A stretch of 64,000 nucleotides of DNA from Heloderma charlesbogerti (lineage: Eukaryota > Chordata > Lepidosauria > Squamata > Helodermatidae). Position numbers and translations under genes: made by a program. The stretch is from NCBI GenBank assembly GCA_026122225.1, contig JANEZZ010002694.1:682001-746000 (forward strand), read 5' to 3'. The notes below the pieces were generated by a model. That model made no database searches and had not been told where the DNA came from. It worked only from the letters and a program-made list of their open reading frames with translations. Below, in pieces: positions 44,532 to 55,424 of this stretch. Numbering within the stretch: the first letter of the stretch is position 1; each line of letters starts with the position of its first letter.

Positions 44532-45730
44532 CTGCAAATGACAACAACGACATCATGTGCCAGATTCCAGGACTACCATGTGAACCAATCTATTTTGAAT
44601 CAGGCACCATTGGTTTAATGTCCAATGCATTTCAGATCACAATTCCAGAGATATTAGCTCCCAGGATCACCTCTAACTTTGGCCTGGATGAGGTGGTCCT
44701 CTCTCAGGTGGCGGATTTTGGGGCGCAATTAAAGAGGCAGCAAATTGTCATTTGTTTTCAATATATTTTTTACTACCATGAAGGATACTGTCTGAATTTT
44801 CTGCCTTGGGCCCCAAAATGTCTTTGGCTGTCTCTGTAAGCTTCTAAGTTTGCATTGGATTACAGCAGCAAATGGGTATTGAAGCTTTAAGAATTTCTGA
44901 AAACATAAGCAGTCAGAATGGCTTCTGTACATCCTGATAATGTAGTAGGTAGCCAAATAAAGAAATAAATGAACAGTAATAGAATTTCATTTTTAAAGAA
45001 ACGGAACAAATGAAAGCCACAAATTTGTCCTTTTAAACTTTTAAGGGAACTATATTGAGGAAGTCACTGAATTCAATGGAATTAACCCTGAATAGTGAGT
45101 AAACCATTTATAGGCTGTTAAAGGCCAGCAAAGTATATTTATCCTCATCAAAACCACAACATCCAAATGGAATAAAATTATAAAAATAGCATGCTTCCTA
45201 AACATGTTAAATACTACAACACAGACCTGTAAATTCTCAGTTCTCTGACAAGTGTGCCAATTTTAAAATCAAACTTTCTCTACAGAAAAAGTTAAACCTT
45301 AAATAAATCTTAACCTTAAATAAATCAATTGTTGTCCAAGCACACTTATTCCAGGACTAAATGTGTACAGCCTTTTAGTGTATGGTGATACATTTGTCCT
45401 CTTGAACTTCTGACTGGCAGTCCAATGATATGCTTCAAGCCATTAAATGATATGAAATGTAAAACCTGAAAAACCATACTTTTTTACTAATGTAAAAACC
45501 CTTTCAAAAATGTGTTTTGATTGAGCTATTCACCAATAAATAATCATCCATTATCAGGCAGAGTTCAAAACTCTCCGCTTTTAAGATGGACTTAACTGTC
45601 AGCATTATAATAGACCCATACAACATTTAATGTACTTCAGTTTGTATGCATGAGTTGTTATAATTCCACTGTTAAAAATGTATTTTTTGCTAAGGAAATG
45701 ATGATGATAATAAAATTAACCAAAGCTTAC
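44532..45730. other. Intron, no recognised feature
   Basis: AT-rich intron of about 1.2 kb between two FGD3 exons; no repeat family recognised. Confidence 0.5.
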
Positions 45731-45902
45731 CTAATACTTTCAAATTTTTCAATGAGCCTGTTGATGTCTGCTGAGGTCTGTGTTGTTTCTTCTTCAGGCA
45801 GTAGGCTTCTTGATGACTTTGGATCTGCTGGCAAAGGCCTAGATGGTGCTGGAGGAATCTTCTCCTGGCCAGAAGACTGGAGATGAACAGGTTTAGGAGG
45901 TA
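45731..45902 (-). CDS. FGD3: FGD3 exon, proline-rich SH3-ligand region
   Basis: Exon of 172 bases, acceptor ttttttag just above 45902, donor gtaagc from 45730. It encodes VPPKPVHLQ, then PPAPSRPLPADP, then a serine/threonine and acidic stretch and INRLIEKFES. FGD1 carries the same order of motifs (VPPKP.YLQ, SRPLPADP, SSLIEKFE), where the proline-rich part binds SH3 domains of cortactin and Abp1. That role in FGD1 is established; transfer to this FGD3 is inference. The short human FGD3 form that I recall starts differently and lacks this module. Phase: two bases complete the preceding codon, two bases remain for the next exon. Confidence 0.85.
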
Positions 45903-46711
45903 CTAAAAAACAAAAACAAAGGGCTGTTCCATCTTTAATAGCAACAAAGCCAATTGCTCCAATGAAAGGTTGGAACAACTATTGCTTTACTACAGCGGAA
46001 ACAATGTAGAATCAGATTATCTTTATATATAAACACAATTTGTCTTAAGAAGTACTGGCGTTCCCTTTTGCATTTTGTTAGAACTTTCAGAGACTGGCAG
46101 AATGTGACCACTTCCTTGTTGCTAAACAGGATGTACAACATACCCAGGCGCTGCATTTTGCAAAAACTACACCACAACCTTCAGCACTGAGCTGAACATT
46201 TTGTTCAATGTAGAAGTGGCCCACAACCTTGAGTTCTGTTGGACTAAAACACTGAACAAAATCTATATAGAGTTAATATAGATTTTTCTCTTGTGTTATG
46301 CTCACTCTTCTGGAAATACAGAAAGCAAATTAAGAACAACCCATTTTTTCTTCTGTTCCCCTCCCCCACCTCTTCGTGGTAAAATCTGCATAAATTTCCT
46401 TCCTCTTTCGCTACTGCACTAAACACATTGCTTTAACAAAGCACTTACCAATGTACTGCTGTCTGGTATTTGCGGGGGCAGGGGGGACAATGAAACACCT
46501 ATCCACTTAGTCCTACTGTGGTAGCCTTTTGGAAAATACTACAATCATGTGAGTTTCTTATACCGCTTGCGGGTAAATAGTTTTGTCTTTTCTTTCAAGC
46601 TTGCAAGCAATAACACATAGCAACAAGTTCATGCATTATCCCTGTTGCATACAGCTAAAAGCAACTTAACTTAACTGGCCCTTATAGCTAGATGCTAAAC
46701 AAGTGACTTAA

Positions 46712-46845
46712 GGCGCAATCCTATGCATGTTTAGTCAGAAAAAAGGCCTACAACTCCCAGCATGCCTCAGCCAAAATGGGTGGCTGGGGCATGCTGGGAG
46801 CTGTAGGCTTTTTTTCTGTCTAAACACACATAGGATTGTGCCCTT
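46712..46845. mobile_element. Palindromic MITE (cctatgcat ends)
   Basis: aaggcgcaatcctatgcatg ... ggcctacaactcccagcatg is mirrored by catgctgggagctgtaggc ... cacataggattgtgccctt. One nearly complete palindrome of about 134 bases with a short loop. Confidence 0.85.
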
Positions 46846-46849
46846 AGGG

Positions 46850-48950
46850 ATAATTAACTCCAGTTGTTCACATCCTTCGGCAGTTGCTACCGACATTCAC
46901 AAGTTCAGACTGCTTGATGGGAAAAAGGCTAAATGTTCATACTTTGTTGAACTCTCTCTATTGCAGAAGTTGGGTACCATATACAAAAAATCACATACTG
47001 TTTTTATATATTGCCATCAATGTATATAGCAATCTACAAAGTAACATAAGCAACACTCAGGCCAGGTGGAAGGGGATGATAAAAGATGTTACAATTTAAA
47101 AAGTTCTTAAAAGCAGTATGTTTTAGCACTCATTGGTGCTATTAGTGCTAAGCTATGACTGCCCTCCTGTGAGTATACCACCTGTAAAAGAGAAAGTATT
47201 GGGAAGCAAAGTCAGGACATTAAGATAGATGTCCAAGAAAAGCATTTTACATTGCAGTTTATCAGACAAACTACTGTCTTTTACCATACACATTGGAATG
47301 ACTATCTCTGCCTTGAAGAGTTCTTTCAAGAGTCCAACAGGAGTCAGATTTCCAGTTCCAGGGGAGCTGTTTACAGGTCCAACAGGGCCATAGGAAGGAA
47401 GGTTATCAGAGATCTAGTCCAACACTGGCAACCAAAGAGCAAAAGGGCCATAGTGGGGAATGTGACAGGCAGGAAGTCAAGCGTGGGGCAGTGTGGGAAA
47501 AGGGAGCAGGCACTTGGCCAAGCAGGAACTTCACCAATGAGAAATGCTGTTCAGACTGAAGACCAAACACTCAAGATGCAGTGTTTATAAGAGCTAGTCA
47601 AATTGGTCCGATCCCTGAGGGACTTGATGGAAGGGCTTAAGTGCAGCCTCGACAGCATGCTCCATGCATCCAGTCCCACTTGCAAGCCTTGAGTCAGAAT
47701 GCAGGCCTGCTGGGACCGGACGCAAGAGGGCAGAGGCTGGCTGCTAGGAGCCCAGCTTGAGACATTTCCTCAACCTATGGTTACAGAATGTGCGTGCTAC
47801 AGAATGTAGGAGCAACTTGTGGTTACATACTGTAAAGGGAAATAACTCGGAGTGAAGGTAAAATGGGATAACATTCCCCCCAAATGTATGGCACACTATA
47901 TTCATGAAAAGTCTTACATTGTCTCCTTGCATAAATATGTATTATTAAAAATATAAAAATAGTTATTTTGTTGGTATCTAACTCCTGCTTGATTTAACAA
48001 TATTTATCAAAATAGCTGTGACAAATATTGAAGATGTTCACATCCCAACACAAATGTTCTTCATAGGTCATGTTTTCTGGGAAAAAGGTTTTTATTCTAC
48101 TGGACTGATAGTTGGATATACTACACCAATGAGTGGAGTGGATTGGATTGGGGGAGGGGGGCTGTTATCTGCATGAAACTGTATAATCTGAGTTTCTTCC
48201 TTAGCTTTAATTACCCCTTTCACATACCTCTACAAACAATCCAGGATCAGTCTCTCCCCTATCCTATTATAGATTATCAATAACCTCTTTGCATTCCATT
48301 ATTATGTCTGCACAGACACAATTCTCTCAACTTGTAATCTAAGAATGAGCATGTCAGACCTGGAGATGAAAGAAATGAAGTCTTTCCAGGATGCACCTTA
48401 TTGAAAGGATATTAAGTAATTATTAACTATCCAATTTTTACATTAAGCCATTACTATATTTTCTATATACAGAAATGCTGTAAGATATTATCCAGAGATT
48501 TAAACTTTTAATACAGAAGAAATATCTGTGGAATAAATCTATTTCTATATTTATTACACATGGACAGGATTTCAATTGCTAGCATATTATTTTGCGCAAA
48601 TTCAGCTCACTCTACGTTTTTTAGGTGTTAATTGAGAAGGACTGCCCTATGCTGCCTACCATCTGCAAATGCATATGGTCCTACAGATTTTAATGGAGCA
48701 GAATGGTAGCAAATTAGTATCTCATACTGAACAGTGGCAAAAAAGTACCTTGTAGAGATTGTAAATCAAAACAGCTGCTATAAAAGGGCACACAAAGTGA
48801 TACCAAAACTAGAACACTCCATTCCTCTGATGTCAACCTAGTTGAAGTGATTAATCCTTTATACAACTACAAATCCAATCCCCACCTTCCCATGCATGCA
48901 GGTCCTTTAGCTCATACAGCCTCTCGACATGCCTGATGGGGTGACGGTGG
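46850..48950. other. Intron, no recognised feature
   Basis: Intronic DNA; a moderately GC-rich part at 47330-47760 has no recognisable coding or repeat content. Confidence 0.45.
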
Positions 48951-48954
48951 GTCC

Positions 48955-49364
48955 ATTGTGATGGATGAGAAATTCATTTGGTTTGCATTTTAATATGAAC
49001 CTACCAAATTTGCACCTGCCAAACACGCACACAAACTGGAATGGAGCTATTCAGTGATATCCACACTTATCCAAACTTTGCAACACAGTTCGCAAATTAA
49101 AAAATGCATATGAAAATGTATAATAGCAGAAAGTATACATAAAATATGAATATTAGGGAAACGTGTGCACAATACACATTATATTAGAGGAAAATATTGC
49201 AAAAAGTGCATACATTAGTAAAGGTGCACACAAAAATATGTACGAATTTTCACGTGAACTTTAAAAAAATTGCAAACTGATGTGGAAAAGGGACAAAAGA
49301 AACTTAATATTGGAAAAATGAGAAACTGAGCAGAACAGAACTTGAAGGATTTGTCCATCCCTAG
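48955..49364. mobile_element. A-rich hAT-like MITE
   Basis: Begins atggatgagaaattcatttg and ends ggatttgtccatccctag. The A-rich middle has repeated aaaatgtgcacac-type motifs. Related to 21172-21580. Confidence 0.6.
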
Positions 49365-49430
49365 GGACCATGCATCGTTCAACCCAATTTTTAAAAATCA
49401 TGTTAATACTGAAAGAGGTAAACTACAAAC

Positions 49431-49601
49431 CTTGGGGTTTTGACAGAGGATGTTTTTTGGTCAGATGGGATTTGGTTTTGGGCTTTCTTCCGGCTTGAAG
49501 AGCACATTGTATGGGATCGACACGCTGCAACTCACCATGTGTTTCCAGCACTGGCCTTGAGTCAATGTGACATTTGATTTGAAAAGAAGAATGAGGGCAA
49601 C
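49431..49601 (-). CDS. FGD3: FGD3 exon, N-terminal basic/proline-rich region
   Basis: Exon of 171 bases, phase 1 at both ends, acceptor ttattccag at 49602-49610 and donor gtttgt from 49430. It encodes about 57 residues, beginning CPHSSFQIKCH and ending with a basic stretch and SKPQ. Its last base joins the next exon to make the valine of KPQVPPKP, a proline-rich motif also present at the matching place in FGD1. The start codon must lie further upstream, because the exon opens with a good acceptor and a split codon. No signal peptide or membrane segment is visible, as expected for a cytosolic exchange factor. The boundaries are supported by phase agreement with the next exon; identity as FGD3 rests on the downstream exons. 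Confidence 0.75.
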
Positions 49602-51025
49602 CTGGAATAAAGGAATGGGTTAGTACTTTCTTCTTTTGCTAAAGAGCAAGCAGAAGAGTCTTGGCAGCTGCTGAGCCGATATTAAGAGTGATGCATCTGC
49701 TTTAAAGTCATCAGTTTTAATACATTCATCCTGATCATCATCATTACATACAAGATGGTTTATAAAAGAATGCTAACCTAACGTCCTTCATGATCCATTC
49801 TTCAAGCAGTCTATTATACTCTCTAAATTATTCTAACACTGAATGACTGTGGGGATAACCATATAATTTTTAAAGCATCCATAGTACTATTGAAGGATAC
49901 AGCATTGAGGCAAGGCACCAATTTTTTACTCAAGTCAATAGTAAATTACCAGTTTGAACCAGGCAATCATGCTTACAAAGTCTGACATAATAAGCATGTC
50001 ATCATTCTTGCCAAAATAATAATAAAAAAAGATTTACAAGTGACAGTCACCCCCTTCACACATTATATCACATGTGTGAAGGGAATCCATGTGAGGACTG
50101 GGGCAATACAACATACCCTGTCCCTAGCATGCAGTGGTGGGTCTAGCCCCATCCCTGATGTCTGCATGTTGAGCATAGATGCCCGAAAAGTGGTCCCTAT
50201 GTATGAGCAGCTGCTTATGTGCAGGAGCTCTTCTCCAGCTGTCCATGCTCAACAGTAGTCATTGGGGTTAGCTTGACTGCAAAAAGCCAAGGGTGGGATC
50301 AGCAGCACATCATCCTGTGGATTTTCCTTCACATGTGTAATGCATGAAGGAGCTAATGTTGCTTATTATTTAAGCACTTACATGTACTGGTACAGAACAT
50401 ATTAAAACTTTCATGTATAGTTTATTTTGTGCATGGACAGATTGTACAAGAGAACCCAGACGGGTTTTACAATATTAGTCTTAACTAGTTTCTTGTGGAA
50501 CATTCAATATATTATATAATTCACTTACAGGCATTAAATGTTTGCTTTTGTTGTTCTGTAGCTACCAATTAGATACTATGAGAAGTTAATGTCTGGGAAA
50601 GACACCAAAACAGAACCCATTTAGCCAGTATGTTTGTTTTTTAATGTATTAGAAGAAGATCAATACCATTATAAATATATGTGGTTTTAGTGTTGGTGGT
50701 AGCACAACATTTATTTCAGAATAAAGCTGCATATTTTGAGATAGTGTAATCTAACAGCTTGCTGGTCTTAAATGGATCTCATCAATTCATGTCAGCTAAA
50801 GGATCTCGCTCAAATAATGTGAAGAACACAGTTCAGTGAACTTCTAGTTAATTATTAAAAAGCCACTTCCTTTTCAAAGGGCACCACCGATGTCATAAGT
50901 GAAAACAAGAAACATACAACATTGCATTAAAAAAAAATCCAACAGTCTGCAATACATACAAACTACATTATACAGCACAGTCTTGTATCACCTCTATGAT
51001 TATACATCACAACTATTTATTATTT
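49602..51025. other. Upstream intron, no recognised feature
   Basis: Sequence upstream of the most 5' FGD3 exon found. The acceptor at 49602 implies at least one more exon, but I could not identify it here or further right. Confidence 0.45.
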
Positions 51026-51033
51026 ATTTATAA

Positions 51034-51098
51034 CAGGGTGGATGGGCAACTTGCAGACTGTCCCCCACTGCAGGGCCCCCCATCCCTGCCCCCCCAAT

Positions 51099-51136
<38 letters not shown>

Positions 51137-51332
51137 TGTTCATAACTGCTATAGAGTGCCCAAATGGCCAAATGAAAATAAGCTAAATTTAACCTCCGAA
51201 ACTCTAGCCGTGCCAAAACAGTGATTTCAATGGCTTTTTCTTTCTTTTGGGCACCCAGCAGTACCACATGGGCTGCGGCCTGTGCCAGGGGTTGAAAATG
51301 GCGCCCAAACCTCCAGACATTGCCCGTGCCTG
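51034..51332. mobile_element. hAT-type MITE with 8-bp duplication
   Basis: Starts cagggtggatgggcaacttg and ends with the inverse of caggcacgggcaatgtctgg. Flanked by atttataa (51026-51033) and atctataa (51333-51340), 7 of 8 identical. Contains an (AC)n run at about 51102-51134. Confidence 0.85.
51102..51134. repeat. (AC)n microsatellite
   Basis: AC run inside the hAT MITE. Confidence 0.95.
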
Positions 51333-51588
51333 ATCTATAAGAACACTTAAAATACAGCAGGTGTAATACAGTAATAAAAAGAACAGGTCCCTGCTTACTG
51401 GCTCACAATCCTACACACATGAGGTAAGCACTGGCAGTTCACCATGAGTTACTGAAGATTTGTGTCACCATTCATCCATTCTATCAATACAGCTAGTGCT
51501 GCTCAATCTTACTGCTGAATATAGGGGTTCAAAAAGGACGTGTTATGTCTTCCTATTGGTGTGCCAGTTAAGGCAGCAAACCTTAAGC

Positions 51589-51842
51589 CAGTGTAGTGTA
51601 GTGGTGAGAGTGACGGACTGGGAGCCGGGAGATCCGGGTTCTAGTCCCCACTTGGCCATGGAAGCTCACTGGGTGACTCTGGGCCAGTCACAGACTCTCA
51701 GCCCAACCTACCTCACAGGGTTGTTGTTGTGAGGATACAACGGTGAGGAGGAGGATAATGTAAGCCGCCTTGAGTTCCTTGCGAGAGGGAGAAAGGCGGG
51801 GTATAAATGCAATAAATAAATAAATAAATGAATAAATAATAA
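51589..51842 (+). mobile_element. tRNA-derived SINE with LINE-like AATAAA tail
   Basis: cagtgtagtgtagtggtgag contains the A box; gggttctagtccccac is a B box (51637-51647). The body has ggccagtcacagactctcag and cctcacagggttgttgttgt, and the 3' end is gccgccttgagttccttgc ... ggtataaatgcaataaataa, like an L2/CR1 tail. Both promoter boxes are legible, suggesting a rather young copy. Confidence 0.85.
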
Positions 51843-51849
51843 GCAAACA

Positions 51850-53810
51850 CATTATTTTTGAAAAAGTTCAGCTTTAGACATTTTAGAAAGTACATAAGCA
51901 TATAAATGTAAAGGTAGATAACCAACACCATACTGGCAGAAGAGAGTTCATGGAAGCTGACTTCCCTGCCACCTTCTTCCCCTGGCAGCCCTCTGAAAAT
52001 GCTACACAGAGTCAGGGGACACTTCTAAAGGGGGGGCTGTGGTGAGGGGGCCAAAGACAGGGGATCCCCAAAAATTGGGCAGAAGTTCCTTCTACAAGCA
52101 GGATCTCCACCCATGTTAGATGCCTCTGCCCAATTCTGGAGGTTCCAGCAATGCTCTATGTAATTTACAGAGGGCTCTGGAGGCTGCCAGGGGAAGGAGG
52201 GGGCAGGGAAGTCAAGTTGCATGAACTCCTTTCCACCAGCGCAATGTTGTAAATCACCCCTAGTTTGCATGTTACAACTGAGAGCTTTCTTCTCCGAGAC
52301 AGATTACAATAATTAAATATTAAAAACTAAGGGTTGGGACTATTACTAAACAGCAAAGTAAACCTGAACTATAATGTATTCAGATAGATTCTTATTTCAA
52401 ACAAAACAGTACACATTTAATGAGAAATACCTCTGATTAAAGTGTACTAAAGATTTCAATTTTAAGCTACTTCTACTGATGAAAAAACAACTGAAGATGC
52501 TTAATTTTGAGTGAATATAGTTATGATTGTGCTGTGAAAAATACGGGTTGTCATAAAATTAAAGTTTACAATAAAAACTGACTTAAAATTAAGCACAACA
52601 TTTAAAATGTTTAATATCTGATTTACGTAGACCGGGAACTTTTTTTAAATAATAGACTAATTTTATTCTGTATCACCACCACATACAATTTGATCCTACA
52701 AACATTGCTATATATTCTTGTTCTTCAGATCCAATATTTTTCTGGATTATAATGTACAAGATATGTATGAAACTAAAAGACAACACTTGAGCAGAAAACA
52801 GACTACCTTCAACCTCCTTAAGGACTAAGAAAATGGCAACTAAATCCACATATCCCAGACAACCAATTTTATCTTTATTTAGGGCCAGCCCCACCATTAG
52901 ACAGAATGGGGCAGCTGTCTTGCGCAGTTGATTTGGGATGTCATAAAAGGGCAGTAAATTGTTCATTATTCACTTTGTTATTATTGTATTTTTACTGCCA
53001 GGGACAAGGAGAGGCACTTTCTCCTTCAGGTACCAAAATAACTTGACCTGGACTTGCGCACTATGCACCCCTTGGCTTGAGGAAGGGAGGCACCATTTGC
53101 TGCTTCGCCTCAGACTGCAAAATGTCTTGAGCTGGCCTTGTCTTTACTTGCACCTTATTTAGGAGATGCTACTTTGCTTTGGCATCAAGCATCTTCTGTC
53201 AAGGAGTTGTATGTAAACTTGACCAGCAGAACAGAAACCAGTGGCAGAAGACTTTCTTCCTCTCCCCTGCAGTCCCCCACGTGCCCCAAGGCTGCGCCAG
53301 AAGATTGGGAGACCCTCCAGAACAGATCTGGAAGGTATGCAGGAGTCTGCAGGAGAGAGGAAAGCAAGGGGAAGTCCACTCATGCAACATTAGATTTAAG
53401 CCCCAGTCTATATAATACTATAGCTGATGTTCCCATGAAAATACATGCCACCCACAGCGATGTATGTTACCTCTGCATCCTAAACACCACTTCCTCATGG
53501 TTGGAACCTACACTGTACAAGTAACATATAAACCTGAGTGTGTTATGACATAGGTAGCCATGTGGGATATGAGTATGCCAGCATCTCATCATCCTGGGTG
53601 CCAGCAGTGGCGGCATGATACTATCACACATAATCAGTCCATTCAACATAATTACTGTATTCAGGCTTCACTGCTGTAAGAACATGATATTTAGCCATCA
53701 GGAAATAACCACCAAGATTCAGACTCAGAGGTCACTGGCCTTATCTAACACGTATAACTATGTAACACAGCAGCCAGGAACTTTAAATTTTAATTAAAAC
53801 CTTAATCTTT
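51850..53810. other. No recognised gene
   Basis: Holds a segment at about 53211-53300 (accagcagaacagaaaccag ... tgcagtcccccacg) that is repeated in inverse orientation at about 29640-29735, so a dispersed repeat I cannot name. Otherwise plain AT-rich DNA. Confidence 0.4.
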
Positions 53811-53819
53811 TTATCAAGA

Positions 53820-54375
53820 AGGTCTGAACATATCAGACCGATTCTGGCCCATTTGCTCTGGCTGCTTACATGCTTCCAAGCCCAATTCAAAGTGCTGGTT
53901 TTGACCTATAAAGCCCTACATGGCTCGGGACCACAGTACCTGATGACACGCCTCTCCCAGCACGAACCGACCTGTACACTACGCTCTGCATCTAAGGCCC
54001 TCCTCTGGGAGCCTTCTCCGAGGGAGGATCAGAGGACAGCAACAAGAAAGAGGGCCTTCTCGGTAGTGGCTCCCTATTTATGGAATAATCTCCCTGATGA
54101 GCCTGCCTGGCACCAATACTGCCATCTTTTTGGTGCTGGGTTAAAACTGCCCTCTTCTCTCAGGCATTTGGCAGCATATAATGAGTCTCTTGATTGTCTC
54201 TGGCTGATTGTTTTAAATTGTTTTAGATATATGTTGTTGTTGTGTGTGTTCTTTGTTCTTTGTCATTATGTGAATAGTTTTATATTTTATATAATGTATT
54301 TTAATGGTTTTTAATGCTCGTGAACTGCCCAGAGAGCTTTGGCTATGGGGCAGTATAGAAATATAATGAATGAAT
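53820..54375 (+). mobile_element. L2-clade LINE, 5'-truncated
   Basis: Translation from 53853 gives FQAQFKVLVLTYKALHGSGP, then LRSASKALLW, RKRAFSVVAPYLWNNLPDEP, the L2 ORF2 C-terminus, followed by a 3' UTR (gaactgcccagagagctttg) and an (AATG)n tail at 54360-54385. Different family from the one at 11075. Confidence 0.85.
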
Positions 54376-54939
54376 GAATGAATCCAGTTCAAACAAAGTA
54401 ACTAAAATATAAAACTGAAGATCTTCATTTAGGGAACATGGGAAACCCCCCATGGCCAGCTTTGCAGGCCTCCCTGAGGGTTTATGGGGCCTGGTGGAGG
54501 TGTAGGGGGCCCTGCTGCATTGCAATGCATGGACTGCATTGGAGCATTCTAGCCTGCAGCTCCTCCTTGCCCTGGGATCAAGCAGGATGATAGATATGCT
54601 TTATTTTTTCTTACATGGGGATAAAGGAATAGGGATCGGGTTGTGCTTCTCCTGAATACCTCCTCAAAATTCTGGTAGCACTTCTTTCTGCTTCCTGGGG
54701 CTCAGTCTCGCAGGTCTTCTAGTTGTCGCCTGCTGCTGGCCACCTCCACTCCTCACTTGAGTCAGGAAGGATTCCTCCCTTATGGCCTGGCCTCATACCA
54801 TTCCTACGTCTTTTCCTGTGGTGGCAGCTACAGAAAATTACTCTCTAGGGGCATCTTGTTTGTAAATCACAGGTAGTATTCGTTCATTCCTTTCCTTCCT
54901 CCTTGAACTCTTTCCTTGGGAGGCCTGGAATTTAATTTA

Positions 54940-55030
54940 TTGATTTACAATATTTATATACCACTTATATATTTTGGAGAGGTGAACAAGATAAAAGAAT
55001 AAAACATCATATTAAAACAATTAAAACACA
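54940..55030 (-). mobile_element. L2-type fragment, antisense
   Basis: ttatttacaat/atataccactta-like sequence followed by aaaacatcatattaaaacaa is the inverse of a common L2 3' UTR (ATATAAATA tail). Weak. Confidence 0.35.
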
Positions 55031-55276
55031 GTTCTGCCTGTGACCAGAGCAGGCCCCCTGCTTTGCCACAGAATCCCTCCTGAAAGTCTTCTCTGTTCTT
55101 CTCTCCTGAACTTTGCAACTGGGGCTACTTGGCCTGCCTGACCAATCTTATCTCTATTGCTGCCCAGACCTAAAGAAAGATTTTACCTTACCATGATGGG
55201 TTTAGACTCCCTTATAATAAGCAGACCCCTTCATCCCTTCCAGCCATTTTACAGCCATCTTAAGTCTCAAATTAGC

Positions 55277-55424
55277 ATCTATTCTGTTTCTGGAGCAGAT
55301 TATAAAGCAATCCATCTGTAAGCACCTTGAAAACAATGCAGTGATTACTCGAGGCCAACATGGATTTGTCAAGAACAAATCCTGCCAGATGAATCTGATC
55401 TCATGTTTGGATCAAGTAACCTCA
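55277..55424 (+). mobile_element. CR1 LINE fragment (ORF2 RT region)
   Basis: Matches 62228-62367 of the full-length CR1 (ttctggagcagattataaag, gattactcgaggccaacatg, tcaagaacaaatcctgcc). It is truncated at both ends and abuts the 3' end of the opposite-strand CR1 at about 55425. Confidence 0.9.

Larger units (their letters stand above)
3779..49601 (-). other. FGD3: FGD3 gene body (14 coding exons, partial)
   Basis: Partial gene for a FYVE, RhoGEF and PH domain protein, a guanine-nucleotide exchange factor expected to activate Cdc42 at the cell cortex. I assign FGD3 rather than FGD1, FGD2 or FGD4 from remembered family sequences: KIPNRDSGIDSP followed by [12 protein letters not shown] in the DH domain, [11 protein letters not shown] in the PH domain, and IQATIEKHKQNSETF after it are FGD3-like. 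All 14 exons have AG/GT boundaries and their phases join to 679 codons without a stop. The introns range from about 0.3 kb to 14.9 kb and hold all the mobile elements between 3842 and 49430. The start codon and the FYVE, second PH and 3' UTR exons are outside what I could find. Assignment by recall; no database search was run. Confidence 0.93.

Noticed and set aside
44510..44839. 109-codon plus-strand open frame next to the FGD3 exon
   Set aside because: Lies across the acceptor region of the minus-strand exon and matches nothing known; chance frame.
3779..49601. Assignment of the host gene to FGD4 (frabin) or FGD1
   Set aside because: The DH and PH wording at first looks like any FGD member, but [30 protein letters not shown] and IQATIEKHKQNSETF fit FGD3. 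FGD4 has a different N-terminus, and FGD1 has VRARID and a different post-PH helix.
51637..51647. Possible tRNA gene with B box
   Set aside because: The A and B boxes belong to a SINE with a long unrelated body and a LINE-like tail; no cloverleaf closes.
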